Source: Rhizobiales bacterium dw_265
GTDB lineage: Bacteria > Pseudomonadota > Alphaproteobacteria > Micropepsales > Micropepsaceae
Assembly: GCA_018449595.1 (NCBI GenBank)
Contig: JAAVUU010000001.1
Span: forward strand, 62,001-126,000
DNA: 64,000 bases
Reading direction: 5' to 3'
Shown here: piece after piece, positions 56,033 through 64,000 of the stretch
Numbering within the stretch: position 1 is the first letter of the stretch
Layout of the letters: every line of letters starts with the position of its first letter
The notes under the pieces: model-generated
Seen by the model: the letters and a program-made list of their open reading frames with translations, nothing else
What the model was told of the DNA's origin: nothing
The model's database searches: none
Made by a program: the position numbers and the translations under genes

Positions 56033-56063
56033 AAAGGCCGCAACATCCGTTGCGGCCTTTTTT
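56033..56063 (+). terminator. Rho-independent terminator of rne
   Basis: AAAGGCCGCAAC and GTTGCGGCCTTT pair around a four-base loop, followed by a T-run. It also lies four bases from the end of the convergent GGT-like gene and may serve both strands. Confidence 0.92.
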
Positions 56064-56067
56064 GTAT

Positions 56068-57474
56068 CTATCGGTTGGCAGAGGCTTCCGCCGTGACACC
56101 CGCGCCATGGGCGCCCGGATCGGACAGCGCGACACAGGCCTGGCTGTCGCAGGAAATCATGTTGACCGTATCGTAGGGCGCCGCCCCGGTGCCCCGCAGG
56201 TCGCCGCGCTTGCCCAACTGCCGGCCGCCCGCGGCTTCCAGCACGGCATAGAGCGCCGCCGCCGTGCCATTGGGACCGCCACTGCCCGCGCCTGCCAGGA
56301 CGCCGTTGTCGGAGCCGGTGGCGATGACCGGGGTCAGGAAGGCATTGGCCAGGCCGCCCGGGCCCGATGGCGTCGCCGCCAGCTGGACGCCGACGCCCGG
56401 CACGGTACGGCCCGCGCCGAACGGCCCGTTCAGGGTGACGGCGCAGGATGCGGCCTGCCCGTTCGCATCCACCGCGGCAAAGCCGGTGGAGCCCAGATCC
56501 TGCGGCAGGGCGCCGACGCCGAATGCCGCCAGCGATGCCCGCACCGCCGAACTGGTGGCGATGCCGGGATCACGGCTGGCGGCCAGCTGGCTGGACAGGT
56601 TGTTCAGCAGCGAGGCCGAGAAAGCACCGGCGCCGGTTCGCCCGCCGGGCAGCCAGGTGACGAAATTGCCGGTGCCGCGCGACCGCGCCGCGCCCTGCTG
56701 CACCGCCGTCGCGGCCAGGTCGTCCATGCCGACCGTGCCGCCTTGCGCGGCGGTATAGGAGGCGATACGCGCCGCGACCGCGCCCTTGTAGAAGCCGTCG
56801 GCGCCGTCCAGCCGGATCTGGCCCAGGGTGTCGCCCAGCGGAAGGTTTTTGGTTTCGCTGCCGGCGGCGCGCGGCTGGCCGGACTCGTCCAGGAACTCCG
56901 CCGCCAGCCCCGCGTCCAGCCGCACCACATTCTGCGCCTGGGAAAGACGGGCGCTTAAAGCCTGAGAGATGGGAAAGCCCGTGGCGGCATAGGCCTCGCC
57001 CGGCGACACCACGCGCTGCCAGGGCAGCGCGCCGAACTGTTTCTGCATCGCCGCGAAGCCCTTGACCGCGCCGGGCACCGCATAGGTGCCGCCGGCGCGC
57101 GGGGCGCGGGCGAGAAAATCGAATTCCGTCACCTGGCCGCTTGTGTCGCGCACCAGGCAGATGCCGCCGCCGCCCAATCCGCCCGCCACCGGATAGGTGG
57201 CCGACAGGACAAAGAACATGGCGGTTACCGCATCCGCCGCACTGCCATAGCTGGCAAGCGCGGCCGCGCCCGCCTGGGCCGCCAGCGGTTCGTCGGCGAC
57301 AGCTATGCCGCTGCGCACCGCTTCGGATACCGCGCTGTTGGTGTAGGACTTGGGCACGTCATCGGCCAGGCCCAGGGTGGCCGCGGTGTGGTCGCCCAGC
57401 TGCGAAATGGTCTGGCATCCGCCCAGAAAAAGCAGCGGCGCGGCGAATAAGGCTGAAAGACGCTTGGACGGCAT
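56068..57474 (-). CDS. Gamma-glutamyltransferase-like lipoprotein, divergent active site
   Basis: A 468-residue protein of the GGT Ntn-hydrolase superfamily with a lipoprotein signal (LFLGGC), so envelope-anchored. Family features are AVADEPLAAQAGAAAL, the glycine-rich AGGLGGGGICLV and the GSGGPNGTAAALY segment. At the autocleavage point, where the family has TTH(Y/F)SVVD, it reads STGFAAVD with Ser329 in the nucleophile position and no histidine. It is also shorter than the usual 550-580 residues. It may process by serine, have a changed substrate or be inactive as a GGT. Family membership is firm; activity is uncertain. Confidence 0.78.
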   Translation of the reverse strand: MPSKRLSALFAAPLLFLGGCQTISQLGDHTAATLGLADDVPKSYTNSAVSEAVRSGIAVADEPLAAQAGAAALASYGSAADAVTAMFFVLSATYPVAGGLGGGGICLVRDTSGQVTEFDFLARAPRAGGTYAVPGAVKGFAAMQKQFGALPWQRVVSPGEAYAATGFPISQALSARLSQAQNVVRLDAGLAAEFLDESGQPRAAGSETKNLPLGDTLGQIRLDGADGFYKGAVAARIASYTAAQGGTVGMDDLAATAVQQGAARSRGTGNFVTWLPGGRTGAGAFSASLLNNLSSQLAASRDPGIATSSAVRASLAAFGVGALPQDLGSTGFAAVDANGQAASCAVTLNGPFGAGRTVPGVGVQLAATPSGPGGLANAFLTPVIATGSDNGVLAGAGSGGPNGTAAALYAVLEAAGGRQLGKRGDLRGTGAAPYDTVNMISCDSQACVALSDPGAHGAGVTAEASANR

Positions 57475-57653
57475 GACGCCAAAGTAATCCTGTGAGGAGC
57501 GGGTCGCGGGCCTTTATGCCCCAGCCGGGCCCCGAAAGGAAAGCGCTCATCCGGTTTGATTTACCGGGGTTTTTTGCCTACGGTCCAGGCGGGCGGGACT
57601 GGCTGACAACTGGCGGACAAGCGCGCGATCCCGCGCTTTCGGAGACATCTCGC

Positions 57654-59024
57654 GTGAAATCTCCTCTCCTGCGAAAGCTGACCTTTGCCGCGGGCTTCGG
57701 CGCCGCCATGGCCGCCTGCGTCCTGCCGGCCGCGGCGCAGAACAACAGCATCTACGCCCTGCGCGACACCGAAACCGAGGAGATGCTGAGAAGTTATGAG
57801 ATGCCGCTGGCCCGCGCCGCCGGCCTCGATCTCAACGCCGTGCATGTCTACATGATCGGCGACATGGAGATTAACGCCTTCGCCACCCAGCCGGAGGACA
57901 TCTTCATCTTCGCCGGCATCCTCTTGTGGCTGCGCAAGCCCAACGAACTGATCGGCGTCATGGCGCATGAGACCGGCCATCTGGCCGCCGGCCATCTGTC
58001 GCGCGGCGCCTATGGCATGAAGAAGGCGATGATCCCCATGCTGCTGTCGATGGTGGCGGGGCTGGGGGCGATGATCGCGGGCGCCGGCGAACTGGGCATG
58101 GCGATCATGGGCATCGGCCAGGCGGTGGCCCAGGGCCAGTTCGCCCAGTTCACCCGCGTCCAGGAATCCACCGCCGACCAGATCGCCGCCAAGCTGCTGC
58201 TGGCGACGCACCAGTCGCCGATGGGCATGTACCAGACCTTCCAGCGCTTCGCCCAGGAAGAGGCGATGGGCGCCTACAAGGTGGACAAGTTCGCGGTCGA
58301 CCACCCTTCCGGCCAGGACCGCGTCTTCGACCTCAACGACATGGTGGAAGCCTCGCCCTATCGCGAGGTGCAGGATTCGCCGGAAAGCCTGCACACCTTC
58401 CAGATGGTGCAGGCCAAGCTGGCGGGCTTCATCCTGCCGGTGAAGGACGCGCTGAACCGCTATCCGGAATCCGACAACAGCGAGCCGGCGCGCTATGCCC
58501 ATGCCATGATCTACCTGCGCCAGCCCAACCTGCAAAAGGCGCTGGCCTCGATCAACAGCCTGATCGTGGAAGAACCCAACAATCCCTATTTCTACGAAGT
58601 GCGCGGCCAGATCTACATGGGCATGGCCAAGCCGGGACTGGCGATCCCCGACTATCAGAAGTCGGTGAACCTGCGCCCCGCCGCGCCGCAACTGCGCCTG
58701 GCGCTGGCGACCGCCCAGCTGGCGACCGAGAATGCCGGTGTCGCAGGCGATGCGCTGCGCAATCTCAAGGCCGCGATCCTGGCGGAGAATGACGATCCCA
58801 CCACCTGGTACCAGACGGCGCAGGCCTACAGCATGCTGAACAACGAGCCGATGGCCAACCTTGCCACCGCCGAACTGTGGTACAGTGCCGGCGACATGAA
58901 CAAGGCCCTGGTCTTCGCCACCCGCGCCCGGGGCAAGCTGCCCCAGGGCAGCGCGGACTGGGAACGGGCGCAGGACATCATCGGCGCCGCCGGTCCCATG
59001 GCGGCGCAGCAGCGGCGGGGCTAA
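57654..59024 (+). CDS. M48 metallopeptidase with TPR domain (BepA/YfgC-like)
   Basis: A 456-residue periplasmic protein from a GTG start at 57654 preceded by GGAGA. It has a signal peptide to about residue 29 (LPAAAQ), an M48 peptidase domain with HETGH at 105-109 and the third ligand Glu in VQESTADQ, and a C-terminal TPR array (about 270-440; LQKALASINSLIVEEPNNPYF and similar helices). BepA of E. coli has this layout and controls outer-membrane protein assembly and LptD maturation. The family role is known; the targets here are inferred. It is followed 30 bases later by a DsbA-like gene, which fits envelope quality control. Confidence 0.92.
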   Translation: MKSPLLRKLTFAAGFGAAMAACVLPAAAQNNSIYALRDTETEEMLRSYEMPLARAAGLDLNAVHVYMIGDMEINAFATQPEDIFIFAGILLWLRKPNELIGVMAHETGHLAAGHLSRGAYGMKKAMIPMLLSMVAGLGAMIAGAGELGMAIMGIGQAVAQGQFAQFTRVQESTADQIAAKLLLATHQSPMGMYQTFQRFAQEEAMGAYKVDKFAVDHPSGQDRVFDLNDMVEASPYREVQDSPESLHTFQMVQAKLAGFILPVKDALNRYPESDNSEPARYAHAMIYLRQPNLQKALASINSLIVEEPNNPYFYEVRGQIYMGMAKPGLAIPDYQKSVNLRPAAPQLRLALATAQLATENAGVAGDALRNLKAAILAENDDPTTWYQTAQAYSMLNNEPMANLATAELWYSAGDMNKALVFATRARGKLPQGSADWERAQDIIGAAGPMAAQQRRG

Positions 59025-59054
59025 CGTCGTGATTTCGGAATCGGGACACTAGCG

Positions 59055-59798
59055 ATGCGTGACTTTATCATCACCCTGGCGGCGGCCATTGCCGGCGCGG
59101 CCCTGGCCGTCGTCATCGTCTTTGTGCTGGCCCAGAACGGCAGGATGCCGATCAACGACCGCCAGATGCAGACCTATCTGATGCTGCATCCCGAACTGGC
59201 GCCGGCGATGATGGGCCGCGCGCAGCAGCTGGAAGACACCAAAAGCCAGGCCGCCCAGGCGGACGCGATCAGGAAGATCGGCCAGGCCGCCTTCTTCGAT
59301 CCGGCGGTGGCCTTTGTCACCGGCCCGGCCGACGCCAAGGCGACGCTGGTGGAGTTCTATGACTATGACTGCCCCTATTGCAAAGCCTCGCTGCCGGCGG
59401 TGAAGAAATTCTACGAGGCGCACAAGAACGACACCCGTTTCTCCTTCATCGAATTCCCCATCCAGCAGTTGCACGGCCCCAGCGCCGTGCTGGCGGCGCG
59501 CGCCTCGCTGGCGGCGCGCAGGCAACCGGATCATTACATGGACTTCCACTTCCTGCTGCTGGGCGAGGACGGGTCCATCACCGACGACATGATCGCCGCC
59601 GACGCCGCCAAGGCGGGGCTGAATGTGGGCAAGCTGAAAGCCGACATGAACGATCCCGCCCTGGGCAAGGTGCTGGAATCCTCCATCGCGCTGGCCCACA
59701 AGGCGGGCGTGGACGGCACGCCGACCTTCATCTTCAACGGCAAGACCCATCCCGGCGCCGTGGACGACGAGACGCTGGCCGGCGAGATGAAGAGCTAG
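59055..59798 (+). CDS. DsbA-family thiol oxidoreductase, membrane-tethered
   Basis: A 247-residue protein with an N-terminal signal anchor (about 5-27), a short helical region (about 35-80) and a DsbA/Com1-like thioredoxin domain. The active site is CPYC at 106-109 (FYDYDCPYCK), and the cis-proline loop is VDGTPTFIFNG. It likely forms or reshuffles disulfides in the periplasm and may act with the preceding M48 peptidase, whose E. coli relative helps an outer-membrane protein reach its correct disulfides. Its stop overlaps the convergent DUF1398 stop by four bases (CTAG). Confidence 0.9.
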   Translation: MRDFIITLAAAIAGAALAVVIVFVLAQNGRMPINDRQMQTYLMLHPELAPAMMGRAQQLEDTKSQAAQADAIRKIGQAAFFDPAVAFVTGPADAKATLVEFYDYDCPYCKASLPAVKKFYEAHKNDTRFSFIEFPIQQLHGPSAVLAARASLAARRQPDHYMDFHFLLLGEDGSITDDMIAADAAKAGLNVGKLKADMNDPALGKVLESSIALAHKAGVDGTPTFIFNGKTHPGAVDDETLAGEMKS

Positions 59799-60211
59799 GA
59801 TTTCGCGCCGGGAAAATATTCGATGTGGAAGTCGCCGGCGCGGCCGTAATAGACGGCGCGGCGGCCCGCGATAAAGACGTGATAGCCGGTGCAGCCGCCC
59901 GCGGCGATGCGGCGGCAGAATTCCCGGTACTGGATCTCCTGCCGCTGGATGGCGCGCACCGCCGCCGCGATGGCGGGAGCGGAGAAATCCGCCGCCGCCG
60001 CCGGAACGGTGTGCGATGGCACGCTCTGCGTGCCGCCCTCCGGCATGTAGAACACCCGCTCGTTGCGCGTAAGGTCGGCATGGTAGCGCTCGACGCCCGC
60101 CGCCATCAGCGCGGCGACGACTTCGGGAAAGGTGATGCGCTCCTCGTCGGAGGCGCGGGTGACGGTCTCGACGACGTTCCTGACGGACTGATCCATGGCT
60201 TTCTCTTTCAT
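59795..60211 (-). CDS. DUF1398 family protein (YbcV-like)
   Basis: A 138-residue cytoplasmic protein of the DUF1398 family: early TFPEVVAALMAAGVERYHADL, then YREFCRRIAAGGCTGYHVFI and the terminal VYYGRAGDFHIEYFPG. The function of the family is unknown; members occur in prophages and chromosomes. The start overlaps the marR stop as ATGA; a second ATG at 60196 is possible. Together with marR it forms a two-gene unit, so it is probably the target of that regulator. Confidence 0.85.
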   Translation of the reverse strand: MKEKAMDQSVRNVVETVTRASDEERITFPEVVAALMAAGVERYHADLTRNERVFYMPEGGTQSVPSHTVPAAAADFSAPAIAAAVRAIQRQEIQYREFCRRIAAGGCTGYHVFIAGRRAVYYGRAGDFHIEYFPGAKS

Positions 60212-60663
60212 TGGGTGGGGATGCCGCGCAAATCGCGGTCCCGCACAAGTTGCTGCAACGATTTCCTCAGCGCCGCGCGATCGCGGACGTCCAGGGTTCC
60301 GAAAAATTCCGCGTCGTTGCGGTCGGCCAGCGCCGCCAGTTGCGGCACCAACGACCGTCCCTGCCCCGTCAGCACCAGGCTCTGCGCCCGGCCATCCGCC
60401 GCGCTGGCCTCGCGGCGCAGCAGCCTGCGCGCCGCCAGACGGTCGGCCAGCTTTGTGACGGCGCCCCGGGTCATGCCCAGGCTTTCGGCCAGCACACTGG
60501 GCGGCTGTGCGCGGTCATATAGTTCGCGCAGCATCACCCATTCCACCACCGTGACGCCCTTTGCCGCCAGCCGGCCGGCGAAAGCGGCCGAGACATGGTT
60601 TGAGACCAGGCGCAGCCAATAGCCCAGGTGATCCTCAAGCGCGGCGACGGACTTTGTTTCCAT
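60208..60663 (-). CDS. MarR-family transcriptional regulator
   Basis: A 151-residue winged-helix regulator (METKSVAALEDHLGYWLRL). The recognition helix is in LAESLGMTRGAVTKLADRLAARRLL, and the wing carries ASAADGRAQSLVLTG. The open frame continues ten codons upstream to ATG 60693, but that codon overlaps the -35 element. The promoter geometry puts the transcription start at or within a few bases of ATG 60663, making a leaderless mRNA likely. It probably represses itself and the coupled DUF1398 gene through the inverted repeat at 60662-60693. The ligand is unknown. Confidence 0.9.
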   Translation of the reverse strand: METKSVAALEDHLGYWLRLVSNHVSAAFAGRLAAKGVTVVEWVMLRELYDRAQPPSVLAESLGMTRGAVTKLADRLAARRLLRREASAADGRAQSLVLTGQGRSLVPQLAALADRNDAEFFGTLDVRDRAALRKSLQQLVRDRDLRGIPTQ

Positions 60664-60698
60664 GGAAACTAAATAGGCGCGCGAAGTTTCCATGTCAA
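60662..60698 (-). promoter_or_regulatory. marR promoter and operator, likely leaderless
   Basis: Minus strand: TTGACA (60698-60693), 17 bases, TATTTA (60675-60670). A perfect nine-base inverted repeat ATGGAAACT ... AGTTTCCAT (60693-60685 and 60670-60662) with a 14-base spacer covers the -35 end, the -10 end and the start codon. This is a typical autoregulatory MarR operator position. Confidence 0.72.
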
Positions 60699-60715
60699 CT
60701 ATCTATCCGGCAAAA

Positions 60716-61714
60716 TCAGATCAGGCCGCCCAACGGACTCGACGGATCGGCATAATTCTTCTTTGGCATCCGCCCCGCCAGCCAGGCCATGCGCCCGGCC
60801 TGCACCGCCAGTCTCATGGCCCCCGCCATCTGCACCGGGTCCTGGGCATGGGCGATGGCGGTATTGGTCAGCACCGCGTCGCAGCCCAGCTCCATCGCCA
60901 CCGCCGCATCGCTGGCCGTGCCGATGCCGGCATCCACCACGATGGGCACTTTGGCATCCTCGATAATCATGCGGATGTTGACCGTCGCCTGCATGCCCAT
61001 GCCCGAGCCGATGGGGGCGGCCAGCGGCATGATCGCCACCGCGCCGACATCCTCCAGCCGCTTGGCCATCAGGGGATCGTCGCTGCAATAGACCATCACC
61101 TGGAAGCCGTCCCTGGACAGCATCTCGGTGGCGCGCAGGGTCTCGATCATGTCGGGATAGAGCAGCTTCTTCTCGCCCAGCACTTCCAGCTTGACCAGGG
61201 TCCAGCCGCCCGCCTCGCGCGCCAGCCGCAGGGTGCGCACCGCGTCCTCGCCGGTGAAACAGCCCGCCGTGTTGGGCAGATAGGTGACTTTTTTGGGATC
61301 GATGAAGTCCACCAGCATGGGCTGGCTTTTGTCGGTCAGGTTCACCCGGCGCACCGCCACGGTGACGATCTCCGCCCCGCTCGCCGCCAGCGCGGCAGCG
61401 TTCATGGCATAATCCTTGTACTTGCCGGTGCCGATGATCAGGCGCGATTTGAACGTCTTGCCCGCAATGACGAAGGGCCTGTCTTCGTGGGGCACGGCCA
61501 CCGGGGCATTGCCGCCGCCGATGAAATGCACGATCTCCAGCCGGTCGCCATGGGCCAGCGGCACCGCGTCATAGCGCGAGCGCGGCACGATCTCCAGGTT
61601 GCGCTCCACCGCGATCTTGGCGGGATCGAGCCCCAGGCTCTCGAGCAGGCCGCGCACGCTGACCGGCGCATCCAGCCGCCGCGTCTCGCCGTTCAGGGTG
61701 ATTTCCAGTGCCAT
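60716..61714 (-). CDS. thiG: ThiS-ThiG fusion: sulfur carrier plus thiazole synthase
   Basis: A 332-residue fusion. Residues 1-68 are ThiS ([14 protein letters not shown] ... [12 protein letters not shown]). Residues from about 75 are ThiG, the enzyme that builds the thiazole phosphate of thiamine, with Schiff-base Lys175 (TLVKLEVLG) and the phosphate-binding [18 protein letters not shown]. ThiS normally needs a free C-terminal Gly-Gly for adenylation and thiocarboxylate formation, yet here GGG (66-68) continues into [12 protein letters not shown]. Either cleavage occurs after the glycines or another route supplies sulfur. No other thi gene is adjacent. Confidence 0.93.
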   Translation of the reverse strand: MALEITLNGETRRLDAPVSVRGLLESLGLDPAKIAVERNLEIVPRSRYDAVPLAHGDRLEIVHFIGGGNAPVAVPHEDRPFVIAGKTFKSRLIIGTGKYKDYAMNAAALAASGAEIVTVAVRRVNLTDKSQPMLVDFIDPKKVTYLPNTAGCFTGEDAVRTLRLAREAGGWTLVKLEVLGEKKLLYPDMIETLRATEMLSRDGFQVMVYCSDDPLMAKRLEDVGAVAIMPLAAPIGSGMGMQATVNIRMIIEDAKVPIVVDAGIGTASDAAVAMELGCDAVLTNTAIAHAQDPVQMAGAMRLAVQAGRMAWLAGRMPKKNYADPSSPLGGLI

Positions 61715-61792
61715 GAGAGCCGGTCCTTAAGCATTTCCGTATCGGTGCGCAGAGTTTATAAGGCTTGAATCATTTTGACCCGCGGAAAGTCT

Positions 61793-62263
61793 ATGGCAAA
61801 AAACCCCAAGCAATCCAAGACCTTACCGATATATATTCTCAATGGCCCCAACCTCAATCTACTGGGGCACCGTGAGCCCGAGGTCTATGGCACCACCACC
61901 CTGGCGCAGATCGAGGCGATGTGCGCCGCCCAGGCCAAAAGCCATGGCCTGGCCATCGTGTTCCGCCAGTCCAACCGCGAAGGCGAAATCGTCGATCACC
62001 TGCAGGAGGCGCGCACATCCGGCAGCGCCGTCATCATCAATCCCGCCGGCTATGGCCACACCTCCATCGCCATTCTCGACAGCATCCAGGCGCTGCAGCT
62101 TCCGGTGATCGAGGTGCATCTGTCCAACATTCACAGGCGCGAGCCCTACCGCAACCACTCCTATGTGTCCAAGGGCGCCACCGGCATCGTCATGGGCCTT
62201 GGCGCCCAGGGCTATCTGCGCGCCGTGGACGCCGTGGCCGAAATTCTCAAGGTGAAGACATGA
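61793..62263 (+). CDS. aroQ: 3-dehydroquinate dehydratase, type II
   Basis: A 156-residue dodecameric enzyme of the shikimate pathway. Signature [18 protein letters not shown] includes the catalytic tyrosine region, [14 protein letters not shown] the flexible loop, [13 protein letters not shown] the catalytic His, and [16 protein letters not shown] the substrate-binding site. The ATG at 61793 follows GGAAAG; an upstream TTG is less likely. It overlaps accB by four bases, the conserved aroQ-accB-accC order. Confidence 0.97.
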   Translation: MAKNPKQSKTLPIYILNGPNLNLLGHREPEVYGTTTLAQIEAMCAAQAKSHGLAIVFRQSNREGEIVDHLQEARTSGSAVIINPAGYGHTSIAILDSIQALQLPVIEVHLSNIHRREPYRNHSYVSKGATGIVMGLGAQGYLRAVDAVAEILKVKT

Positions 62264-62760
62264 AGAAGAAAAAAGCTTCCGCCAAACCCGCGCCCGCCCA
62301 GGCCGCCCCCGTAAAGGCAACCAGGCCCGGCGTCGACGCCGCCGCCGTGCGCGAACTGGCCAAGCTGCTGAAGGAAACCGGCCTCACCGAGATCGAGATC
62401 GAGCATGACGGCGCGCGCATCAAGGTCAGCCGTGGCGCGGTCGCCGCCGCGGCGCCTGTTGCCGCGCCTGCCCCCGTTGCCGCCGCGCCCGCGCCTGCCG
62501 CGGCGCCCGCCCCGTCGGGCCCGCCCGCCGGTGCGGTGCCATCGCCCATGGTCGGCACCGTCTATCTGTCGCCCGAACCGGGCCGCCCGCCCTTCATCAG
62601 CGTCGGCAAGACCGTCAAGGAAGGCGATACCCTGTTCATCGTGGAAGCGATGAAGACCATGAACGCCATCGCCGCCCCCAAGGGCGGCACGGTCAGGGAA
62701 ATCAACGTCGAGGACGGCACCCCCGTCGAATTCGGCCAGACCCTCTGCGTCATCGCCTGA
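62260..62760 (+). CDS. accB: Biotin carboxyl carrier protein of acetyl-CoA carboxylase
   Basis: A 166-residue carrier. It has a Lys/Ala-rich start, a conserved helix [19 protein letters not shown] (about 31-49), a Pro/Ala linker and the biotinyl domain (about 88-166) with Lys132 in EAMKTMN as the biotin site. BCCP carries the activated carboxyl from AccC to the transferase in fatty-acid synthesis. It is separated from accC by a 143-base gap with a hairpin repeat. Confidence 0.97.
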   Translation: MKKKKASAKPAPAQAAPVKATRPGVDAAAVRELAKLLKETGLTEIEIEHDGARIKVSRGAVAAAAPVAAPAPVAAAPAPAAAPAPSGPPAGAVPSPMVGTVYLSPEPGRPPFISVGKTVKEGDTLFIVEAMKTMNAIAAPKGGTVREINVEDGTPVEFGQTLCVIA

Positions 62761-62787
62761 TGCGCTGCGACGCCGCCGCACATGCGC

Positions 62788-62890
62788 ATGTCATGGCCGC
62801 CCTTGAGGTGGCCATCCACGACGGGGCGCGGGCGGGTGGATGGCCTGGGATCGCTGGCGCGTCCGGCGCGTGGCGACGCCCGGCCATGAC
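62788..62890. repeat. Paired hairpin repeat (GGCCATCC subtype) between accB and accC
   Basis: The outer ends CATGTCATGGCCGCC and GGCCATGACA are inverted. An inner GGCCATCCAC meets GGTGGATGGCC, so the whole unit can fold into a long hairpin. It is the same subtype as 11768-11843. It lies inside the accBC operon, where subunit ratio control is known to matter in other bacteria. Confidence 0.75.
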
Positions 62891-62903
62891 AAGTGGAGTT
62901 TAA

Positions 62904-64000
62904 ATGTTCGAGAAAATCCTCATCGCCAATCGCGGCGAAATCGCCCTGCGCGTCATCCGCGCCTGCAAGGAGATGGGCATCTCCACCGTGGCGATCCATT
63001 CCACGGCGGACAGCGATGCGATGCATGTGCGCTTGGCCGACGAAAGCGTCTGCGTCGGCCCGCCGGCCGCCGCCCAGTCCTATCTGAACATCCCCTCGAT
63101 CATCGCCGCCTGCGAGATCACCGGCGCCGAAGCCATCCATCCCGGCTATGGCTTCCTGTCCGAGAACGCCAAGTTCGCCGACATCGTCAGCGAGCATGGC
63201 CTGACCTTCATCGGCCCGCGCCCCGAACATATCCGCATGATGGGCGACAAGATCACCGCCAAGCAGACGGTGAAGGCGCTGGGCATCCCCACCGTTCCGG
63301 GTTCGGATGGCGAGGTCAGCGACGCCGATGCGGCGCGCATGGCCAAGGAGATCGGCTATCCCGTGCTGATCAAGGCCACGGCGGGCGGCGGCGGCCGCGG
63401 CATGAAGGTGGCGCAGAATGCCGGCGAATTGTCCTTCGCGCTGTCGCAGGCGCGCACCGAGGCCAAGGCGGCCTTCGGCAACGACACCGTCTATATGGAG
63501 AAATATCTCCAAAGGCCGCGCCATATCGAAATCCAGGTCCTGGCCGATGCCCATGGCAAGGTGGTGCATCTGGGCGAGCGCGACTGCTCGCTGCAGCGCC
63601 GCCACCAGAAAGTGTGGGAAGAAGCCGGCAGCCCGGCGCTGAACGCCCAGGAGCGCGACGAGATCGGCGGCATCTGCACTCGCGCCCTGGAAAAGCTGGG
63701 CTATCTCGGCGCCGGGACCATCGAGTTCCTGTATGAAGACGGCCGCTTCTATTTCATCGAGATGAACACCCGCCTGCAGGTCGAACATCCGGTCAGCGAG
63801 GCGATCACCGGCATCGACATCGTGCGCGAGCAGATTCGCATCGCCTGGGGCGCGCCGATGGGGTTCAGCCAGAAGGACATCGTGTTCGAGGGCCATGCCA
63901 TCGAATGCCGCATCAATGCGGAAAATCCCTTCACCTTCCGCCCCTCGCCCGGCACCATCACCCAGTTCCACACCCCCGGCGGCCTGGGGGTGCGTTTCGA
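62904..64000 (+). CDS. accC: Biotin carboxylase, partial (continues beyond window)
   Basis: The first 365 codons of the ATP-grasp enzyme that carboxylates biotin on AccB. It has the N-terminal domain [17 protein letters not shown] and [15 protein letters not shown], the ATP-grasp core with glycine-rich [14 protein letters not shown] and [16 protein letters not shown], catalytic [18 protein letters not shown], and metal/bicarbonate residues [16 protein letters not shown]. Full-length relatives have about 450 residues, so roughly 85 are missing on the right. A GGAG-like site precedes ATG 62904. Confidence 0.97.
   Translation, partial: MFEKILIANRGEIALRVIRACKEMGISTVAIHSTADSDAMHVRLADESVCVGPPAAAQSYLNIPSIIAACEITGAEAIHPGYGFLSENAKFADIVSEHGLTFIGPRPEHIRMMGDKITAKQTVKALGIPTVPGSDGEVSDADAARMAKEIGYPVLIKATAGGGGRGMKVAQNAGELSFALSQARTEAKAAFGNDTVYMEKYLQRPRHIEIQVLADAHGKVVHLGERDCSLQRRHQKVWEEAGSPALNAQERDEIGGICTRALEKLGYLGAGTIEFLYEDGRFYFIEMNTRLQVEHPVSEAITGIDIVREQIRIAWGAPMGFSQKDIVFEGHAIECRINAENPFTFRPSPGTITQFHTPGGLGVRF

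Overview
The window reads as a high-GC alphaproteobacterial chromosome. The supporting signs are the order lon, clpX, clpP, tig; a glnB-glnA pair; an iscR-led suf operon; an RNase E whose S1 domain carries a long acidic insertion; and high-GC coding in which many long antisense reading frames stay open. A non-model genus is likely, but the sequence alone does not let me name it. Most of the window is housekeeping DNA. The first 3.9 kb is accessory: the right-hand end of an element integrated at a tRNA-Asp gene.

Layout. 1-3890: island end with a broken CBS-domain gene, small hypothetical proteins, a stretch without a supportable gene, then an excisionase-like gene and a tyrosine integrase abutting tRNA-Asp. 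3.9-13.5 kb: EF-hand lipoprotein, tRNA-Val, HU, and the proteostasis genes lon, clpX, clpP and tig, then tRNA-Leu. 13.5-18.9 kb: acetyltransferase, NAD(P)HX repair enzyme, aminotransferase, then glnB-glnA behind a sigma-54-like promoter. 18.9-29.2 kb: histidine kinase, parE, a membrane M28 peptidase, an outer-membrane barrel, a DEAD-box helicase and a diguanylate cyclase. 29.4-36.9 kb: a minus-strand Fe-S operon, iscR / cysteine desulfurase / sufB / sufC / sufD / sufS / sufU / sufT / sufA, with an IscR-like box over its promoter. 37.2-52 kb: hydrolase, anmK, tyrS, a giant AsmA-like protein, and then two envelope groups: bcp / M23 peptidase / bactofilin, and amidase / PBP1A / prfB. prfB is read through a programmed +1 frameshift. 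52-64 kb: PiuC-type hydroxylase, rne, a GGT-like lipoprotein, M48 peptidase, DsbA-like protein, a leaderless-looking marR gene, a thiS-thiG fusion, and aroQ-accB-accC (accC runs off the end).

The most unusual signal is repetitive DNA. Two copies of a 170-bp element with terminal inverted repeats and TA flanks (29192-29361 and 40269-40439) each fill the gap between two convergent genes. The flanking TA plus the terminal G of the element forms the TAG stop of all four neighbouring genes. Deleting the elements restores convergent pairs overlapping by four bases at YTAR, exactly the arrangement still present at three other convergent junctions in the window. Related short hairpins, in two sequence subtypes, sit in at least five further intergenic gaps, including between sufC and sufB and between accB and accC.
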